Assembly (NCBI GenBank): GCA_964552055.1
Contig: CAZKFL010000018.1
Span: 1-40,278, forward strand
Source: VGMD01 sp964552055
Lineage (GTDB): Bacteria; Chlamydiota; Chlamydiia; Chlamydiales; 2-12-FULL-49-11
DNA: 40,278 nt
Reading direction: 5' to 3'
The notes below the pieces were generated by a model. It saw only the letters and a program-made list of their open reading frames with translations. It was not told where the DNA came from and searched no databases. Below, piece by piece: positions 14,556 through 24,600 of the stretch (position 1 is the stretch's first letter; every line of letters starts with the position of its first letter). The position numbers and the translations under genes were made by a program.

Positions 14556-15941
14556 TTAATAATTTACTGTAATACCGTAGTTTGATTCTAAATAGGTGGT
14601 TTGGTCAGATGTAAGCGTGTTTCCAAAAAAGAAATATGCTTTTCCTGGATAGTTATTTGATGTCTGATAGAAGTTTATGGGATTGTAGGATATACGTTCA
14701 GTGATGATAATTTGAGGGGTGCCACTTGCAATTAATTCGGGAATACTAAAGGCATTGATCTGGAATAGAGGATACGGATTAGTTGATACATAAGGGTAAT
14801 TGAGTGCAGAAAATGCGGGGAGGTCTGGGCTTGTAACGATTAGTCCGTTATTAATTAGGGCTAAAGTTTGCTCGTTATATATTTGTACATTTGATGTTAA
14901 ACCGCTGCCTATTGAGTTTTGGTTTAGCGATAAGATATAAAGGTAGGGGAACTCTATTGTAGTAAGATCAATAAACCCATTGCTGTAGACAGGGATACCT
15001 TGAGAATTGAAATAGTTTTCTCCTGTATTATTTGCTTGAAGTTCAGCAGGGGGAAAGACAGATACAGCCGCATAAAAATTATCAAGTGCATAGCTTGTGC
15101 TATAGATGTTTGATAGATATTTTAAACATTGATTAAGGTCGTAACCTTGTCCTGTTAAATAAGTTGTAATGTTGTTGTAATTAGCGATATTTGTATCATA
15201 TTGAGTGCCGCTTGGCATCAGTGCAGTCGGAAAGGAAGATATGATTTCTGCAGCGTTATAATATTCTGAGCCTAAGAAAGCCTCACTTTGCATTGCTTGA
15301 AAAAATGTTACTTTTGTGAAACGGTTAATAGATAATTGATCATCCTCGCCATTTATCGTTCCCACTCGAAAGAGGATCTGAAAGGTTGTAGAGTCAAGAT
15401 ATTCTGCAGGCATTGCGGAGATCAGGTAACCCATTGATTCGTATTGGGTAGCAATTGTTTTATTCGCAGTTATACAAATTCGTATTGTTGTGTTTGGTGT
15501 GCTGAATTTCTCAAAAAACTGAATCGTAATGTTTTCGCTTGCATATACAGAGGTTTGAATACCATCTACATTGTAAAAATAGAAATACGGTGTGATATTA
15601 AATAGGGAGTGTGTATTTAACCACGATTCGTCAGGAACTGTGACTTCAATTATAATATAATCGTTTTTTCCCATGGTAATTTGAGGAAGCGAATTAGCTA
15701 GAGTGCTGATATGAGGAAAAACAGGAACCATATAATTTACAGTTGAGTTGGCACCGTAATTATCAAGTGCGAGACCAAGATAAGTTGTAAGTTTGATAAA
15801 GTTATCAAGGTTGTAGCAAGCGCCTACTATTTCGCGCACAGAGGGTGTTGTTGATATAATTGTTGAATAGGGATCATGACTGATTGCCATGAGAGAAAGA
15901 GTGCACAACGAAACTAAAAAGCCAAAAAAGCAGCGCCTCAA
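14556..15941 (-). CDS. Secreted protein cotranscribed with a porin, unknown function
   Basis: The 461-residue protein has a signal peptide (RRCFFGFLVSLCTLSLMA) and a mature part rich in Asn, Thr, Tyr and Ser, predicted mostly beta. I see no conserved domain or catalytic motif. Two segments share a 'LDNF' plus Tyr/Ser pattern (CYNLDNFIKLTTYLG near 42 and YALDNFYAAVSVFP near 295), each followed by a proline-containing stretch and a strand, hinting at an internal duplication of about 230 residues. The start is TTG at 15941 with GGAGAGG nine bases upstream. A -35/-10 pair lies at 15975-16002. Operon position with a porin suggests an envelope role. Confidence 0.65.
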   Translation of the reverse strand: MRRCFFGFLVSLCTLSLMAISHDPYSTIISTTPSVREIVGACYNLDNFIKLTTYLGLALDNYGANSTVNYMVPVFPHISTLANSLPQITMGKNDYIIIEVTVPDESWLNTHSLFNITPYFYFYNVDGIQTSVYASENITIQFFEKFSTPNTTIRICITANKTIATQYESMGYLISAMPAEYLDSTTFQILFRVGTINGEDDQLSINRFTKVTFFQAMQSEAFLGSEYYNAAEIISSFPTALMPSGTQYDTNIANYNNITTYLTGQGYDLNQCLKYLSNIYSTSYALDNFYAAVSVFPPAELQANNTGENYFNSQGIPVYSNGFIDLTTIEFPYLYILSLNQNSIGSGLTSNVQIYNEQTLALINNGLIVTSPDLPAFSALNYPYVSTNPYPLFQINAFSIPELIASGTPQIIITERISYNPINFYQTSNNYPGKAYFFFGNTLTSDQTTYLESNYGITVNY

Positions 15942-15974
15942 TTAATGATCCTCTCCAAGTAAATATTGGAACTT

Positions 15975-16002
15975 ATTATAGTCGTTGTTCAAAATAAAAC
16001 AA
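15975..16002 (-). promoter_or_regulatory. Promoter of the secreted-protein/porin operon
   Basis: On the minus strand TTGTTT (15997-16002) and TATAAT (15975-15980) are separated by 16 bases, 34 bases before the TTG start at 15941. Confidence 0.5.
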
Positions 16003-16035
16003 TTACTTATTGTGAAAAATAGAGGGGTATTTTAA

Positions 16036-17100
16036 ATGAAGAGCGCTTGGCTTATGTTCATCTTGACAATCGGTCTATTTGCAAGTGATACACTGCCTTC
16101 ACAAGCGTCAAATGAGGTTATCTTGCCTTCATCACTTAAGCACTATCAGTATTGGATAGATGTTGCGTTTACCTATTGGTAAGCAAAAGAGGACGGATTA
16201 AATGCCGCAGAAAGTGCGCAGGTAGATAGCTCAGCCACGACTGTTTTTGCCAATAACCCTACAATTTTTCAGCAAACATTTCGATTTCATCCGGGATTTA
16301 AGGTAGATGTTGGTCTTTCTTATAAAAGTGATTGGTTGCTCTTTGGGGAATATACCTATTATCAAGGTGAAAATAGAGTGAGCCGAAATGCTCCTTTAGG
16401 CTCAATAGCAGAGGGTGTTTGGAATGTTGATAGTTGGTATCTTCAAAAAACTTTTTATTCCAATCAGTCTTTGACAGGTACAACACTTTCTAGTACATGG
16501 AAAATTTTGTTGAACATGGGTGATTTGCTCCTTTCAAGACCTCTTTCTAATGATGCAGGTTTTGTTTATGTTCCCCTTGCAGGCTTAAAAGCATTGTGGA
16601 TTCAGCAACACATGAATCTTAAACTGACTCAGGCAGGAGCATCTTTTGGAGGAAATAGTTTTTTATTGCCCCAGCCGCTCGCATCAAACAATAAGTCTTA
16701 CTCATGGGGAATAGGCCCTCGACTAGGTGTAGATGGGAGGTATAATCTTCCTAAAGGGTTTAACTTAAATGGGCTGATCGGGGCTACATTGCTGTTTAAT
16801 AAATTTACAGAGATCAAGCACATTGAAGGGACCGCTTCTACCTTTTATGAGCAGCCATCTCCCATAAAGATATCTTATAATTCTGTTCGCCCTGAGTTTG
16901 ATTTGAATCTTGGCTTTGGGTGGGGAATGGATATTTCTAGCAAACAGCGTGTCGATTTAGTGTTAAGTTATGATTTTCTCTACTTCTGGGGGCAGAATAT
17001 GATGCGATATGTCACAGATGAATTTTTTGCCGGGATTTCATCTGGAAGTTTAGATCTTTATTTTCAGGGCATAACTTTCAAGGCAAGTTATGGGTTCTAG
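16036..17100 (+). pseudogene. Lpg1974/MOMP-like porin gene with one in-frame stop
   Basis: A continuous family-like sequence runs from the ATG at 16036 (signal peptide WLMFILTIGLFAS) to the stop at 17100 in one reading frame, with a single TAA at codon 49 (16180-16182). The stop falls inside the conserved 'W.aKEDGL' segment: the residues before it are VAFTYW and those after it are AKEDGLNAAES. The remainder is intact through FHPGFKVDVGLSY, WGIGPRLGVDG and the C-terminal Phe (ASYGF). A single substitution, for example from CAA or TAT, explains the break. GAGGGG lies eight bases before the ATG. Without the stop it would encode about 353 residues. Confidence 0.8.
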
Positions 17101-17125
17101 TGTGGTCGAGCACTAGCCCGCATTT

Positions 17126-18073
17126 TCACATGGGGTTGAATAATTGTGATAGATGGTATTTGTCTATAATCAATTGAGGTAAGAGAAAGAGGAAGGCTCT
17201 TTTGCGATCCGCTGGTTCCGCTTGATGAAGGAATGCTAAATCGGATATTGTTAGAATATTTTTTATATCGTTCTCAAATTTTTCTAGCTCTTCTGTAGTG
17301 AATGCTCGATCTTCAAAAGGGTGGGCCATCTGACCATAACGTTTCTGTGGTTCTCTATAAAGAGGTTTGGACAATACGCAATTAATCATTTTCCAAAAAT
17401 CCCCCGTATGTGAACCGATAGTCAATTTTTTAGGTTCTCTTGCTTTGCTTAAAAAAAGTGGAGATTTAGTAAAGGTATCTTCTACCTCATGAGAAAGAAA
17501 TGCGCCAGACGATGGGGCTTTGAGTACGCTTCTAATAGCTACCTGGGTTTTTGGCTCTGAATATATTGCGCTCTTAATAGCTTTGACAACGCTTACTATA
17601 GGTACTAGGCAAAGTGCAGCATATGCGAGATTCATAATTGTTACTTCAACACCCCAAGCAATGACTTCGCTGAAACGAAGTGGCCGGGTGCAAGCTAATA
17701 TGCCATTATAATAGAAGTTTATAATACGTCCTTCACTATATTTTCTGTAATAATTCATGATTGATGTGATGGAGTATTTCCAGAAAATGATTCCCAAAGC
17801 GAGAGTAATTACTGTGGCAATCGTACTTGCAATAACGATTCTGTCTGCTTTAGCTATTTTATAAATTTCCCATTTTGAAAAAGGACGCTCTACCCACTCA
17901 ATATCCCCAAGTGTAGACACAGTGGGCCATGTTTGCTCTAAGTTAGACTGAATAATTTCTGCTTGTAGATCAGGATCCTGCCCAATTTCTCCCAGAACAA
18001 GAATTTGTTCCCTAGCTTGAAAATCAGCCACTGGGTTGTAAGGTCCAAAAAGACGGCTCATTGAGATTGACAT
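17126..18073 (-). CDS. Two-helix membrane protein, unknown function
   Basis: The 315-residue protein has a soluble N-terminal ~75 residues, a hydrophobic segment IVIASTIATVITLALGIIFW (about 79-98), a second one at about 142-162 (VTIMNLAYAALCLVPIVSVV) and a soluble C-terminal ~150 residues ending in helices (TTEELEKFENDIKNIL). The separation of the two segments by 40 residues is wider than in classic inclusion-membrane proteins. AGGA lies four bases before the ATG. It converges on the broken porin gene with 25 bases between them. No family is recognised. Confidence 0.6.
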   Translation of the reverse strand: MSISMSRLFGPYNPVADFQAREQILVLGEIGQDPDLQAEIIQSNLEQTWPTVSTLGDIEWVERPFSKWEIYKIAKADRIVIASTIATVITLALGIIFWKYSITSIMNYYRKYSEGRIINFYYNGILACTRPLRFSEVIAWGVEVTIMNLAYAALCLVPIVSVVKAIKSAIYSEPKTQVAIRSVLKAPSSGAFLSHEVEDTFTKSPLFLSKAREPKKLTIGSHTGDFWKMINCVLSKPLYREPQKRYGQMAHPFEDRAFTTEELEKFENDIKNILTISDLAFLHQAEPADRKRAFLFLLPQLIIDKYHLSQLFNPM

Positions 18074-18272
18074 AGTTTCCTGTGTTTTTTACTAATATTC
18101 GCAATCTTAGCAGAAAGTTTATGGTCTTTCAATAGAAGAGTTTAACATAAGTTAAATAAAATTATTAATGAGTATAAACCTGAGCTTTCGCTGTATAAAA
18201 AAAATTGTCTATTAATAAGTTTTTTATTATCTTTCGTGATTGTCGTTTAAAAAAATTAAATAGGTAGGGGTT

Positions 18273-19313
18273 ATGAATAGAGTGAGCTATAGTTTTTATC
18301 GCGCAAGAACCATATGGACTTCATTTAAAGAACTTTATAAGTTGCCGCAAGAAAAAGTAGATGCGTTTGTAGATTCGTTTGAGATATATACACATGATTG
18401 GAAGGACGAAGCAAAATTAAAAAAAGCTTATGGTGAGGATTACTATAAAGTTGTTCAGCAAAAAATTTGTGATTGGTATTCAGTCCTCAATTATATTTGC
18501 GCGCTAGGATCAGTTGAGAAAATGTATATTCCCACAATTGTTGATTCAAAGAAAAGTCTTTGTGAGAATCAGAAGCTTTTTGAGACTCAAATGATGAAAG
18601 ATTTAAGACTTAAAAGTGGAAGTAATGTGCTCGATATTGGGTGTGGAAGGGGGAGAGTTGCTGCGCATGTTGCAATGGAATCAAATTCGCATGTAACAGG
18701 AATTAATATTGATGATGAGCAGCTAAAGCAGGCAAAATTGTTTGCAAAACGGAAAAAAATTGAAGGGAAAACGAATTTTCAAAAAGCAGATATGAACGAT
18801 ATTCCCTTTAAATTTAAAGATCAGGAATTTGATGCGATTTACCATATCCAAGTGTTTAGCCTCTCAAGAGATTTGACTCGGTTATTAAAAGAGCTGCATA
18901 GAATTTTAAAGCCGGGTGGAAGAGTCTCTTCTTGTGATTGGTCAACTTTAGATAAATATGATCCAACAAATAAAGAGCATGTAATAATGGTTGAAAAAAT
19001 TAAGCCATTGCTTGGAGCTATTGGAACCCCATCTAAAGCAGAATATATAAAAGCATTTGAAGATGCCGGATTTAGAGTTATTAAAGCGGAAGTACCCAGT
19101 GTAAATAAAACCGATGATTTAAACATTGAAAAAGCATCAAAGGAGTTTGGTTTCATTCATAAAGTGATTAATGTTTTGGTGAAAGTTAAAATTCTTCCGA
19201 AGCATTTCAAAACATTGCTCGAGCAGCTCAGTCGAAATGTCGATACCTTTATTGAAGTAGACCGTATGGGACTTGCAACTACGAACCTTCATATCGTTGC
19301 AGAAAAAATATAG
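18273..19313 (+). CDS. SAM-dependent methyltransferase, sterol C24-methyltransferase-like
   Basis: Class I methyltransferase fold: motif I VLDIGCGRGR (about 119-128), an acidic residue after strand 2 in GINIDDEQ (about 145), FQKADMNDIPF with the strand-4 region (about 170), and RILKPGGR (about 212) with the typical post-III turn. The helical lead-in YYKVVQQKICDWYS and the C-terminal helical domain ending in DRMGLATTNLHIVAEK resemble the Erg6/SMT arrangement, in which a C-terminal domain follows the Rossmann core. The 346-residue length also fits. Sterol substrate is inferred only; tocopherol- or phospholipid-type methyltransferases are alternatives. An intrinsic terminator follows at 19345. 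Confidence 0.75.
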   Translation: MNRVSYSFYRARTIWTSFKELYKLPQEKVDAFVDSFEIYTHDWKDEAKLKKAYGEDYYKVVQQKICDWYSVLNYICALGSVEKMYIPTIVDSKKSLCENQKLFETQMMKDLRLKSGSNVLDIGCGRGRVAAHVAMESNSHVTGINIDDEQLKQAKLFAKRKKIEGKTNFQKADMNDIPFKFKDQEFDAIYHIQVFSLSRDLTRLLKELHRILKPGGRVSSCDWSTLDKYDPTNKEHVIMVEKIKPLLGAIGTPSKAEYIKAFEDAGFRVIKAEVPSVNKTDDLNIEKASKEFGFIHKVINVLVKVKILPKHFKTLLEQLSRNVDTFIEVDRMGLATTNLHIVAEKI

Positions 19314-19344
19314 TCCAAGGAATAAACCTCTTTTTATGCAAAAT

Positions 19345-19376
19345 AAAAGCCAATTCAATTAACATAATTGGCTTTT
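19345..19376. terminator. Bidirectional intrinsic terminator
   Basis: AAAAGCCAATT (19345-19355) and AATTGGCTTTT (19366-19376) are perfect complements with a ten-base loop. The U-run is formed by the end of the stem on either strand. It ends the methyltransferase transcript. Confidence 0.75.
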
Positions 19377-19388
19377 AAGCTAGGGTTA

Positions 19389-19565
19389 TACTGCTCGTGT
19401 TTCAAAAATTGGTTTTTTCTTCGCTATAAATACCCATATAGTCCTTTAAATTTACCTCAGGCTTATCTAGTGCAAATAGCACTCGCCCTCAGTAGCGGCT
19501 TCGCCTAATTCAAATCTGGGTATTTCAAACCCCGAAAATTCCCCATTTTTGAATCACTCGCAGTA
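19389..19565 (+). mobile_element. MITE-like repeat, family A, copy 1
   Basis: A 177-bp non-coding element beginning TACTGCTCGTGTTTCAAAAA and ending with the inverted counterpart (CCATTTTTGAATCACTCGCA then GTA), so the ends form inverted repeats of about 26 bp. TA is present at both ends. The interior shares TTTAAATTTGCCTC-, CAAATAGCACT- and AATTCAAATCT-type blocks with copies at 25721 and 38043. Confidence 0.75.
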
Positions 19566-19589
19566 CAATTCATATATAGCGGTCGTGAT

Positions 19590-20261
19590 TCATTTTAGAA
19601 GGTCTTTTTGTTTAATAAGATAAGGAAGTGTATCTGTTGTAAATTTAGTTAAGATAGCCTCTAAAGCCAATTGTTCTTCTTCTGGTAATGACGTAAGTGA
19701 AGTTAGTAGTTTCCGACATTGATCTACGCAAGATTGGTAATCAGGTATTTTTGATATAAGTTTTTCTATCTTAACAGAGGAGGGGTCTGCGTGAACGCCT
19801 TCATATGCGTAGTAATCTTCAACGCTTGAGAAGGATTGAGCTATATACGCCTCATTTTCACTTTTATATGTCGTTACCTTTGAATCTAGTTTTTTCAATT
19901 CTTGAATATTTATTAATAATTGATCATAATTTTTAATCCGTTCTGGAAGCGATTTGAAAGAAGGCTCTTTAAATGCAGAATAAAATGGTCTTTCACTAAC
20001 TTCGCTAAATTTTCCTGCTATTTTATGTAAAAGTTCAGCGTGTTTGCCGGTAACCGGTAGCTTATTTATTAATTGTTCTAATTGAAGTAATTTGGGTTTT
20101 AATTTTCTTACGGAACTATCACTCCATGTTTCACCTATATGGTCAAAAGTACTAGAGATTTGCGTATATAGTTCATTAATATCTGATTTAAGCTTTTCTC
20201 TAACATTCTGATAATCAGCTTCTGCCGGAGAATGTCTGATTGGTCCAATTTCTGATGTCAT
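19590..20261 (-). CDS. Helical soluble protein, unknown function
   Basis: The 223-residue protein is almost entirely charged alpha helix without a signal peptide or membrane segment, with Leu-rich heptad-like stretches (KLLQLEQLINKL near 73 and LLINIQELKKL near 132). A short N-terminal MTSEIGP resembles the MTSGIGG start of the large protein at 21664, which may be chance. AAGGAG lies seven bases before the ATG, and a TTGACA-containing promoter is present upstream. Size and helix content fit a secreted effector or chaperone-like protein, but nothing specific is recognised. Confidence 0.62.
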   Translation of the reverse strand: MTSEIGPIRHSPAEADYQNVREKLKSDINELYTQISSTFDHIGETWSDSSVRKLKPKLLQLEQLINKLPVTGKHAELLHKIAGKFSEVSERPFYSAFKEPSFKSLPERIKNYDQLLINIQELKKLDSKVTTYKSENEAYIAQSFSSVEDYYAYEGVHADPSSVKIEKLISKIPDYQSCVDQCRKLLTSLTSLPEEEQLALEAILTKFTTDTLPYLIKQKDLLK

Positions 20262-20280
20262 GATTTCTCCTTTTTCTCTA

Positions 20281-20308
20281 AGTATGAAAACATTTTAATT
20301 TCTGTCAA
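20281..20308 (-). promoter_or_regulatory. Promoter of the helical protein
   Basis: On the minus strand a consensus TTGACA (20303-20308) is followed after 16 bases by CATACT (20281-20286), 19 bases before the ATG at 20261. Confidence 0.45.
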
Positions 20309-20401
20309 ATATATCAAGCGGTATATTTGTATTTACTGTGAGAAAAAAAGATTATTTAAAAATGAGTAATAAGCCGCTTATAATAAGTTACATGCTTTGG
20401 A

Positions 20402-21439
20402 CTACTCTCGATAGATGGGCGCAAGGCTGTTTATTAAACCTTTTTTATCCATTTTTAAGACCCAGCATTCATGGTCTTGCCTTCCATAAACAACCCAAAT
20501 ATAATCCTCATTAAAAACAAATCCACCCGGATAAATCACTTTTAATGGTTTCCATGTTGTGTATTCGGGAGCATGAAAAAATGTCTTTCCCATAATGGGC
20601 TCTTCACTGATATGAGTCAGTTGAAAAGGCGGTTTGTTCCCAAATCGATAGGCTCCCATAAAAAAATGAGATTTTTTTATGCCATTTGATTGCTCACTTT
20701 TTAGTTCCTTCCATGAGTGGAAGAAGCCTATATAATGATCTCCATCTAAAAGAGCAGGTGTTCTCCCATGAAGCTCGCCTAGATCCCAATCAAAAAAGCC
20801 ATCTGTTATAGCTACAGTAGTATACTTGTTGTCTGTTTTTGAATACTTAATAACTTGATGGGGATCGAGTGTGTATGAAAAGTGGATATACCCTTTATAG
20901 TCAAATGGTGACCAGTTTTTTTCTCGCCAGTGCTTAGGATCTCCTTTATAGGAAAGAATCAGTTTTGGTTCATTAATATAAAATTTGTTTTTAGAATAAT
21001 GTAGGTGAGCTAAAATCATTCTTCTTGCTTCGGGCTCTTTGTCGCTAAGGCTATTGTTATAGGCAATGTAATAAATATTGCCGATTTTGATAAGACGTGG
21101 TCCCTGCGCTTTTGATAATTTTAAAGGCAAGTCGCCCGTAATGGTAAGTAGAATTGGATCTCCTTCTACTACAAAATCTTCGTTTAACCAGGCAAATCCA
21201 ATTAAGTTTGCAACTTTGGTTACCTGATCTCTATAACGAAAGCATAAAAGAAGCTTCCCATTTCCCCATCTTATAATTGAAGGATTAAAAGCGTCTGGAT
21301 AACCTGGAACCATAATTTGCTTCTCGTCTAATATAAAATCAGAAACCATTTTATCAAAATCAAGCAAGGGAAGTTCATTTGCAAAAAGGGCTGATCTTAC
21401 TAAGAAAATTAACGCCAAGATAAATTTTGAAGTTTTCAT
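20402..21439 (-). CDS. Exported GH130-like (DUF377) glycosidase/phosphorylase
   Basis: A signal peptide (KTSKFILALIFLVRSALFA) precedes a five-bladed beta-propeller-like sequence with the hallmarks of the beta-mannoside phosphorylase/mannosidase family GH130: YPDAFNPSIIRW and LLCFRY in blade 1, GPRLIKIGNIYYIAYN in blade 2, EKNWSPFDYKGYIHFSY (about 171), ELHGRTPALLDGDHYIGFFH (about 217), PLKVIYPGGFVFNEDYIWVV (about 298) and DHECWVLKMDKKGL at the end. The 345-residue length fits. Export to the periplasm or beyond suggests action on mannose-containing or related glycans outside the cytoplasm. The precise substrate cannot be read from the sequence. Confidence 0.75.
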   Translation of the reverse strand: MKTSKFILALIFLVRSALFANELPLLDFDKMVSDFILDEKQIMVPGYPDAFNPSIIRWGNGKLLLCFRYRDQVTKVANLIGFAWLNEDFVVEGDPILLTITGDLPLKLSKAQGPRLIKIGNIYYIAYNNSLSDKEPEARRMILAHLHYSKNKFYINEPKLILSYKGDPKHWREKNWSPFDYKGYIHFSYTLDPHQVIKYSKTDNKYTTVAITDGFFDWDLGELHGRTPALLDGDHYIGFFHSWKELKSEQSNGIKKSHFFMGAYRFGNKPPFQLTHISEEPIMGKTFFHAPEYTTWKPLKVIYPGGFVFNEDYIWVVYGRQDHECWVLKMDKKGLINSLAPIYRE

Positions 21440-21516
21440 GCTTTTTCCTAATTAAAAAATTTAATATATCATAGTAGTATTTTTCTACCATAATAGAAAA
21501 ATTGAATGTAATCTAT

Positions 21517-21576
21517 ACTCGTGACATTTGAAAGCACCAGATTTCTCTAAGAAGAATCATTCTCAGTATAAAGATA
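21517..21576 (+). repeat. Family B half element
   Basis: TATACTCGTGACATTTGAAA followed by an AGATTT-CTC-AGAATCATT block matches one arm of family B (compare the right arm of 25932-26106). No second arm is found nearby, so this is a decayed or single-arm copy upstream of the 1069-residue protein. Confidence 0.5.
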
Positions 21577-21663
21577 TGTAAAAAAAGTGAATGTAAAAAT
21601 GTATTCTATAAGTTATACTTATACTATTTGAAAATCGCATAATAATTATAATAAAGGAGTTTT

Positions 21664-24600
21664 ATGACATCAGGTATAGGTGGCGCTGGATGCGGCGGTA
21701 ATCATTGGTTTTTTCAGGAGGCTGGTTCATTTGTAATTGAAAAGGGGCCTTCTATAGATAGAACTGAATTGTTTTCTAACTCATGTGAATTAAGGGGTCC
21801 GTATTACTCTTTAAAAAAAATATTAGACCCTGGTTGGTTTAAATTGGTAGTAGATGTAGCTATTGAAGAAGTAGCAGAAGCTTTATTGCGTCATCCTCAT
21901 CTTTTTCCTTTTTTGGCGTCTCAGTTGGACGGTGAAAAGAAACTAAGCAAAAGTGAATTAGTTAGTTATTTTTATGCAAAATTTTTTCTTAATTTACAGG
22001 CGTGTGAAGTTATTTGGGCAGATGCTGCAAGAGAGAAGGGGACATCTATTGGCAGAGGAATTACTGATTTAAGATTTCTTATAAGAGATTTAGGTCCAGC
22101 TTTCTGCATTAAGCCTTCTAACAGAGTTGATCCGCATATACAATTGAAACTTGTAACAGATCCATTTCTAGAACGATTAATTAGAAATGCTGCAAATTAT
22201 GCTTTTGATCAATCTTGCCCAGTTGATATTGCAGGTAACGATTTTTCTGAATCACTTAAACGAATAGAGGATATAACACTTCGTTACCAAACAGTTCTTC
22301 TTCCTGCATTGCCTGGAAAATTTACCGAATTCGAGATAGAGGCATATACATATGGTTCAAATGCGTTGATATTAATACTTCAGCCAGAATCGGGGGATGA
22401 AGGTTACCGTCGAGTTTCAGCTCAATACGTTTCTGGTAAAACAAAAGTGAATTTGTCTATAAGGGATGATGAAGGAAATGCGACATTTTTTGCAGTTTCT
22501 CCCAAAAAAGAAGACGATACTTTTACTAGAGTCCCTTTTGATGGATTAGGTCTCGGTGGTACTGACGAATTTACTTTAGATGAATTATTAAAAAAGGGCT
22601 ATCTCGTTATAGAAATCCCAATAAAATTTAGTTCGACAGGCCTTGCAAAAATTAAAGAAGAGAAGCGAATGCTATTTGAAAAAGGTTTAGGTTTGTTAGA
22701 GAATAGATTGCTTGCACAAAGATCAGTCGCAGATAAATTGAAGGACTGCATTGACCCTCGGAGAATAAAAAGAAGAGAAGATAGAAAGGGGGTAAAAGGT
22801 GCTGGCGGGCCTTCCTCTAGTTATGAAATAAGCTCTCCTTTAACTGAAAAACTATTTCATGCAATGAAAACAACAGTAGGAATTGGATCGGTAAAGGGTG
22901 TTTATGACGCGAAATTATCGCATGCAGACTATAGTTGGGATGATACAAAAATTCCAACGATAACAATTTTTGAAGTAAATGCGGCAACAGAACCAAGACA
23001 TGTGGATGAAAAATTTGTTTCTCAAATTATCTTTCAGTCGCTTGGATTGTACGCAAGAGAAGGTGGTAAATCGGTAGGTGCTACGACTTCATTATATCAA
23101 GAATTACCACCGGTAAGATCAAATGTAGCTGCGTTAAAAGCGGATGATTTAGAGAGTGAAGAAGGAGAAAGACTTCTCGTGCAGATGCATCCAAAGCAAG
23201 TTAGAATGAGTGAAGATGGAAAGGTGTCTTTTTCTTCATTAGATCTAGAGAGTAAAGAAATTGAGATTTTACCTGGTGAGACAGTAGTTTCTCTTAAAGC
23301 AAGAATTAAAAGAGAGCTAGGTTTTGTAGATGCAGATATAAATGTCAATTTATATTCCAACGGATTTCTTCTTAATAATCATGATGTTATTACTTCTAAA
23401 AAGAGTCTAGAATTAAAGTCTAGTTTGGACGTGTTTATTTCAGAATCTAGTGAAAGCGTACTTTTGGCGCCAATTCCCCTTTGCACATTTGATAGAACTG
23501 GAATCAATCACATTCATGACCATCATGTTGGGGATATAGTTAATACTGACTTGTTATTTAATGGAGAGGGTGATCTTTTACGGAAAATTAAATGGTTTGA
23601 AAGAATGAATCTTAGCCTTTTTTATCCAAATATGCAAATTTCATTTTTTTGTGAAACAAAGCTACTAGCAAATGAAGCTGATTTTAGAGAAGCGTTTGTT
23701 AGTGGGAAAAAAATCGATGCATATCTTAGTGAACTCTCTACTTCGGATCATTTTAATCCAGTTGATTTAAATGAAGTTGCCCCTACGCCAGAAGATCTCG
23801 TAGTCACTTTAGATGAAGGTGGTATTAAAAATATTTCTGCCTCATTTTCTCAAATAGCGATAGATCTTGGAAGTTTGGAGCTCTATCTTTCATTATCTAA
23901 TGATGAGAAGAAAGAGTTGTATATTAGACGATTTCAAGGCATTTATCCTAATATGGATATTATGATTTTCGGTCCAAACGAAGCAGGTGAATCTAAATGG
24001 CTTTTCTTTGAAAAAGATAAAAAGCCTGTTCTCCCAAGTTTTTATGAAAGTATTCCTTATGAAAAACCGGCATTCAATTTGAAATCTTCACCAAAAAGTG
24101 ATAGAACTCTATTTTTTATCACTTTTGATAATAAAGGGATAAATGCTGCAGACTACAGTAGTCATCCCTTTATTAATAACTTTGAGCATACGTTAGGATA
24201 TTCTAGGTTAGAAGACCCATTTAAATTTATTGAAGAAGAGATCTCTGTTTATTCATCAGACTTTAAGTCCCACTTTTTTTGCAATGGTAAAAAGTTAGAG
24301 AATGATCGTATTGCTTTAGAAAAGTATAATTTAGGATTTGAGATTGATTTTATATTGGAGGTGGGTGATTTTTACGATCTTAAATATCAGTCTAAGCCTA
24401 TTGAAACAAAGCCGCTGTCTCTTGCTCTGCCTGTTTCAGCACCTGTTGCGGTACCAGCAGAGAGTTTAAAGCCAAAACTCCCTACTGCCATATCAGTCAA
24501 TTTTGTTCATTATTACGATGGATCCTTTACAGTATTAAACTCTGATGTAAAAATAAGGTGGCCAAGAAGCAATTCCTTGCCAGTCTCTTTTTTAGAGGAG

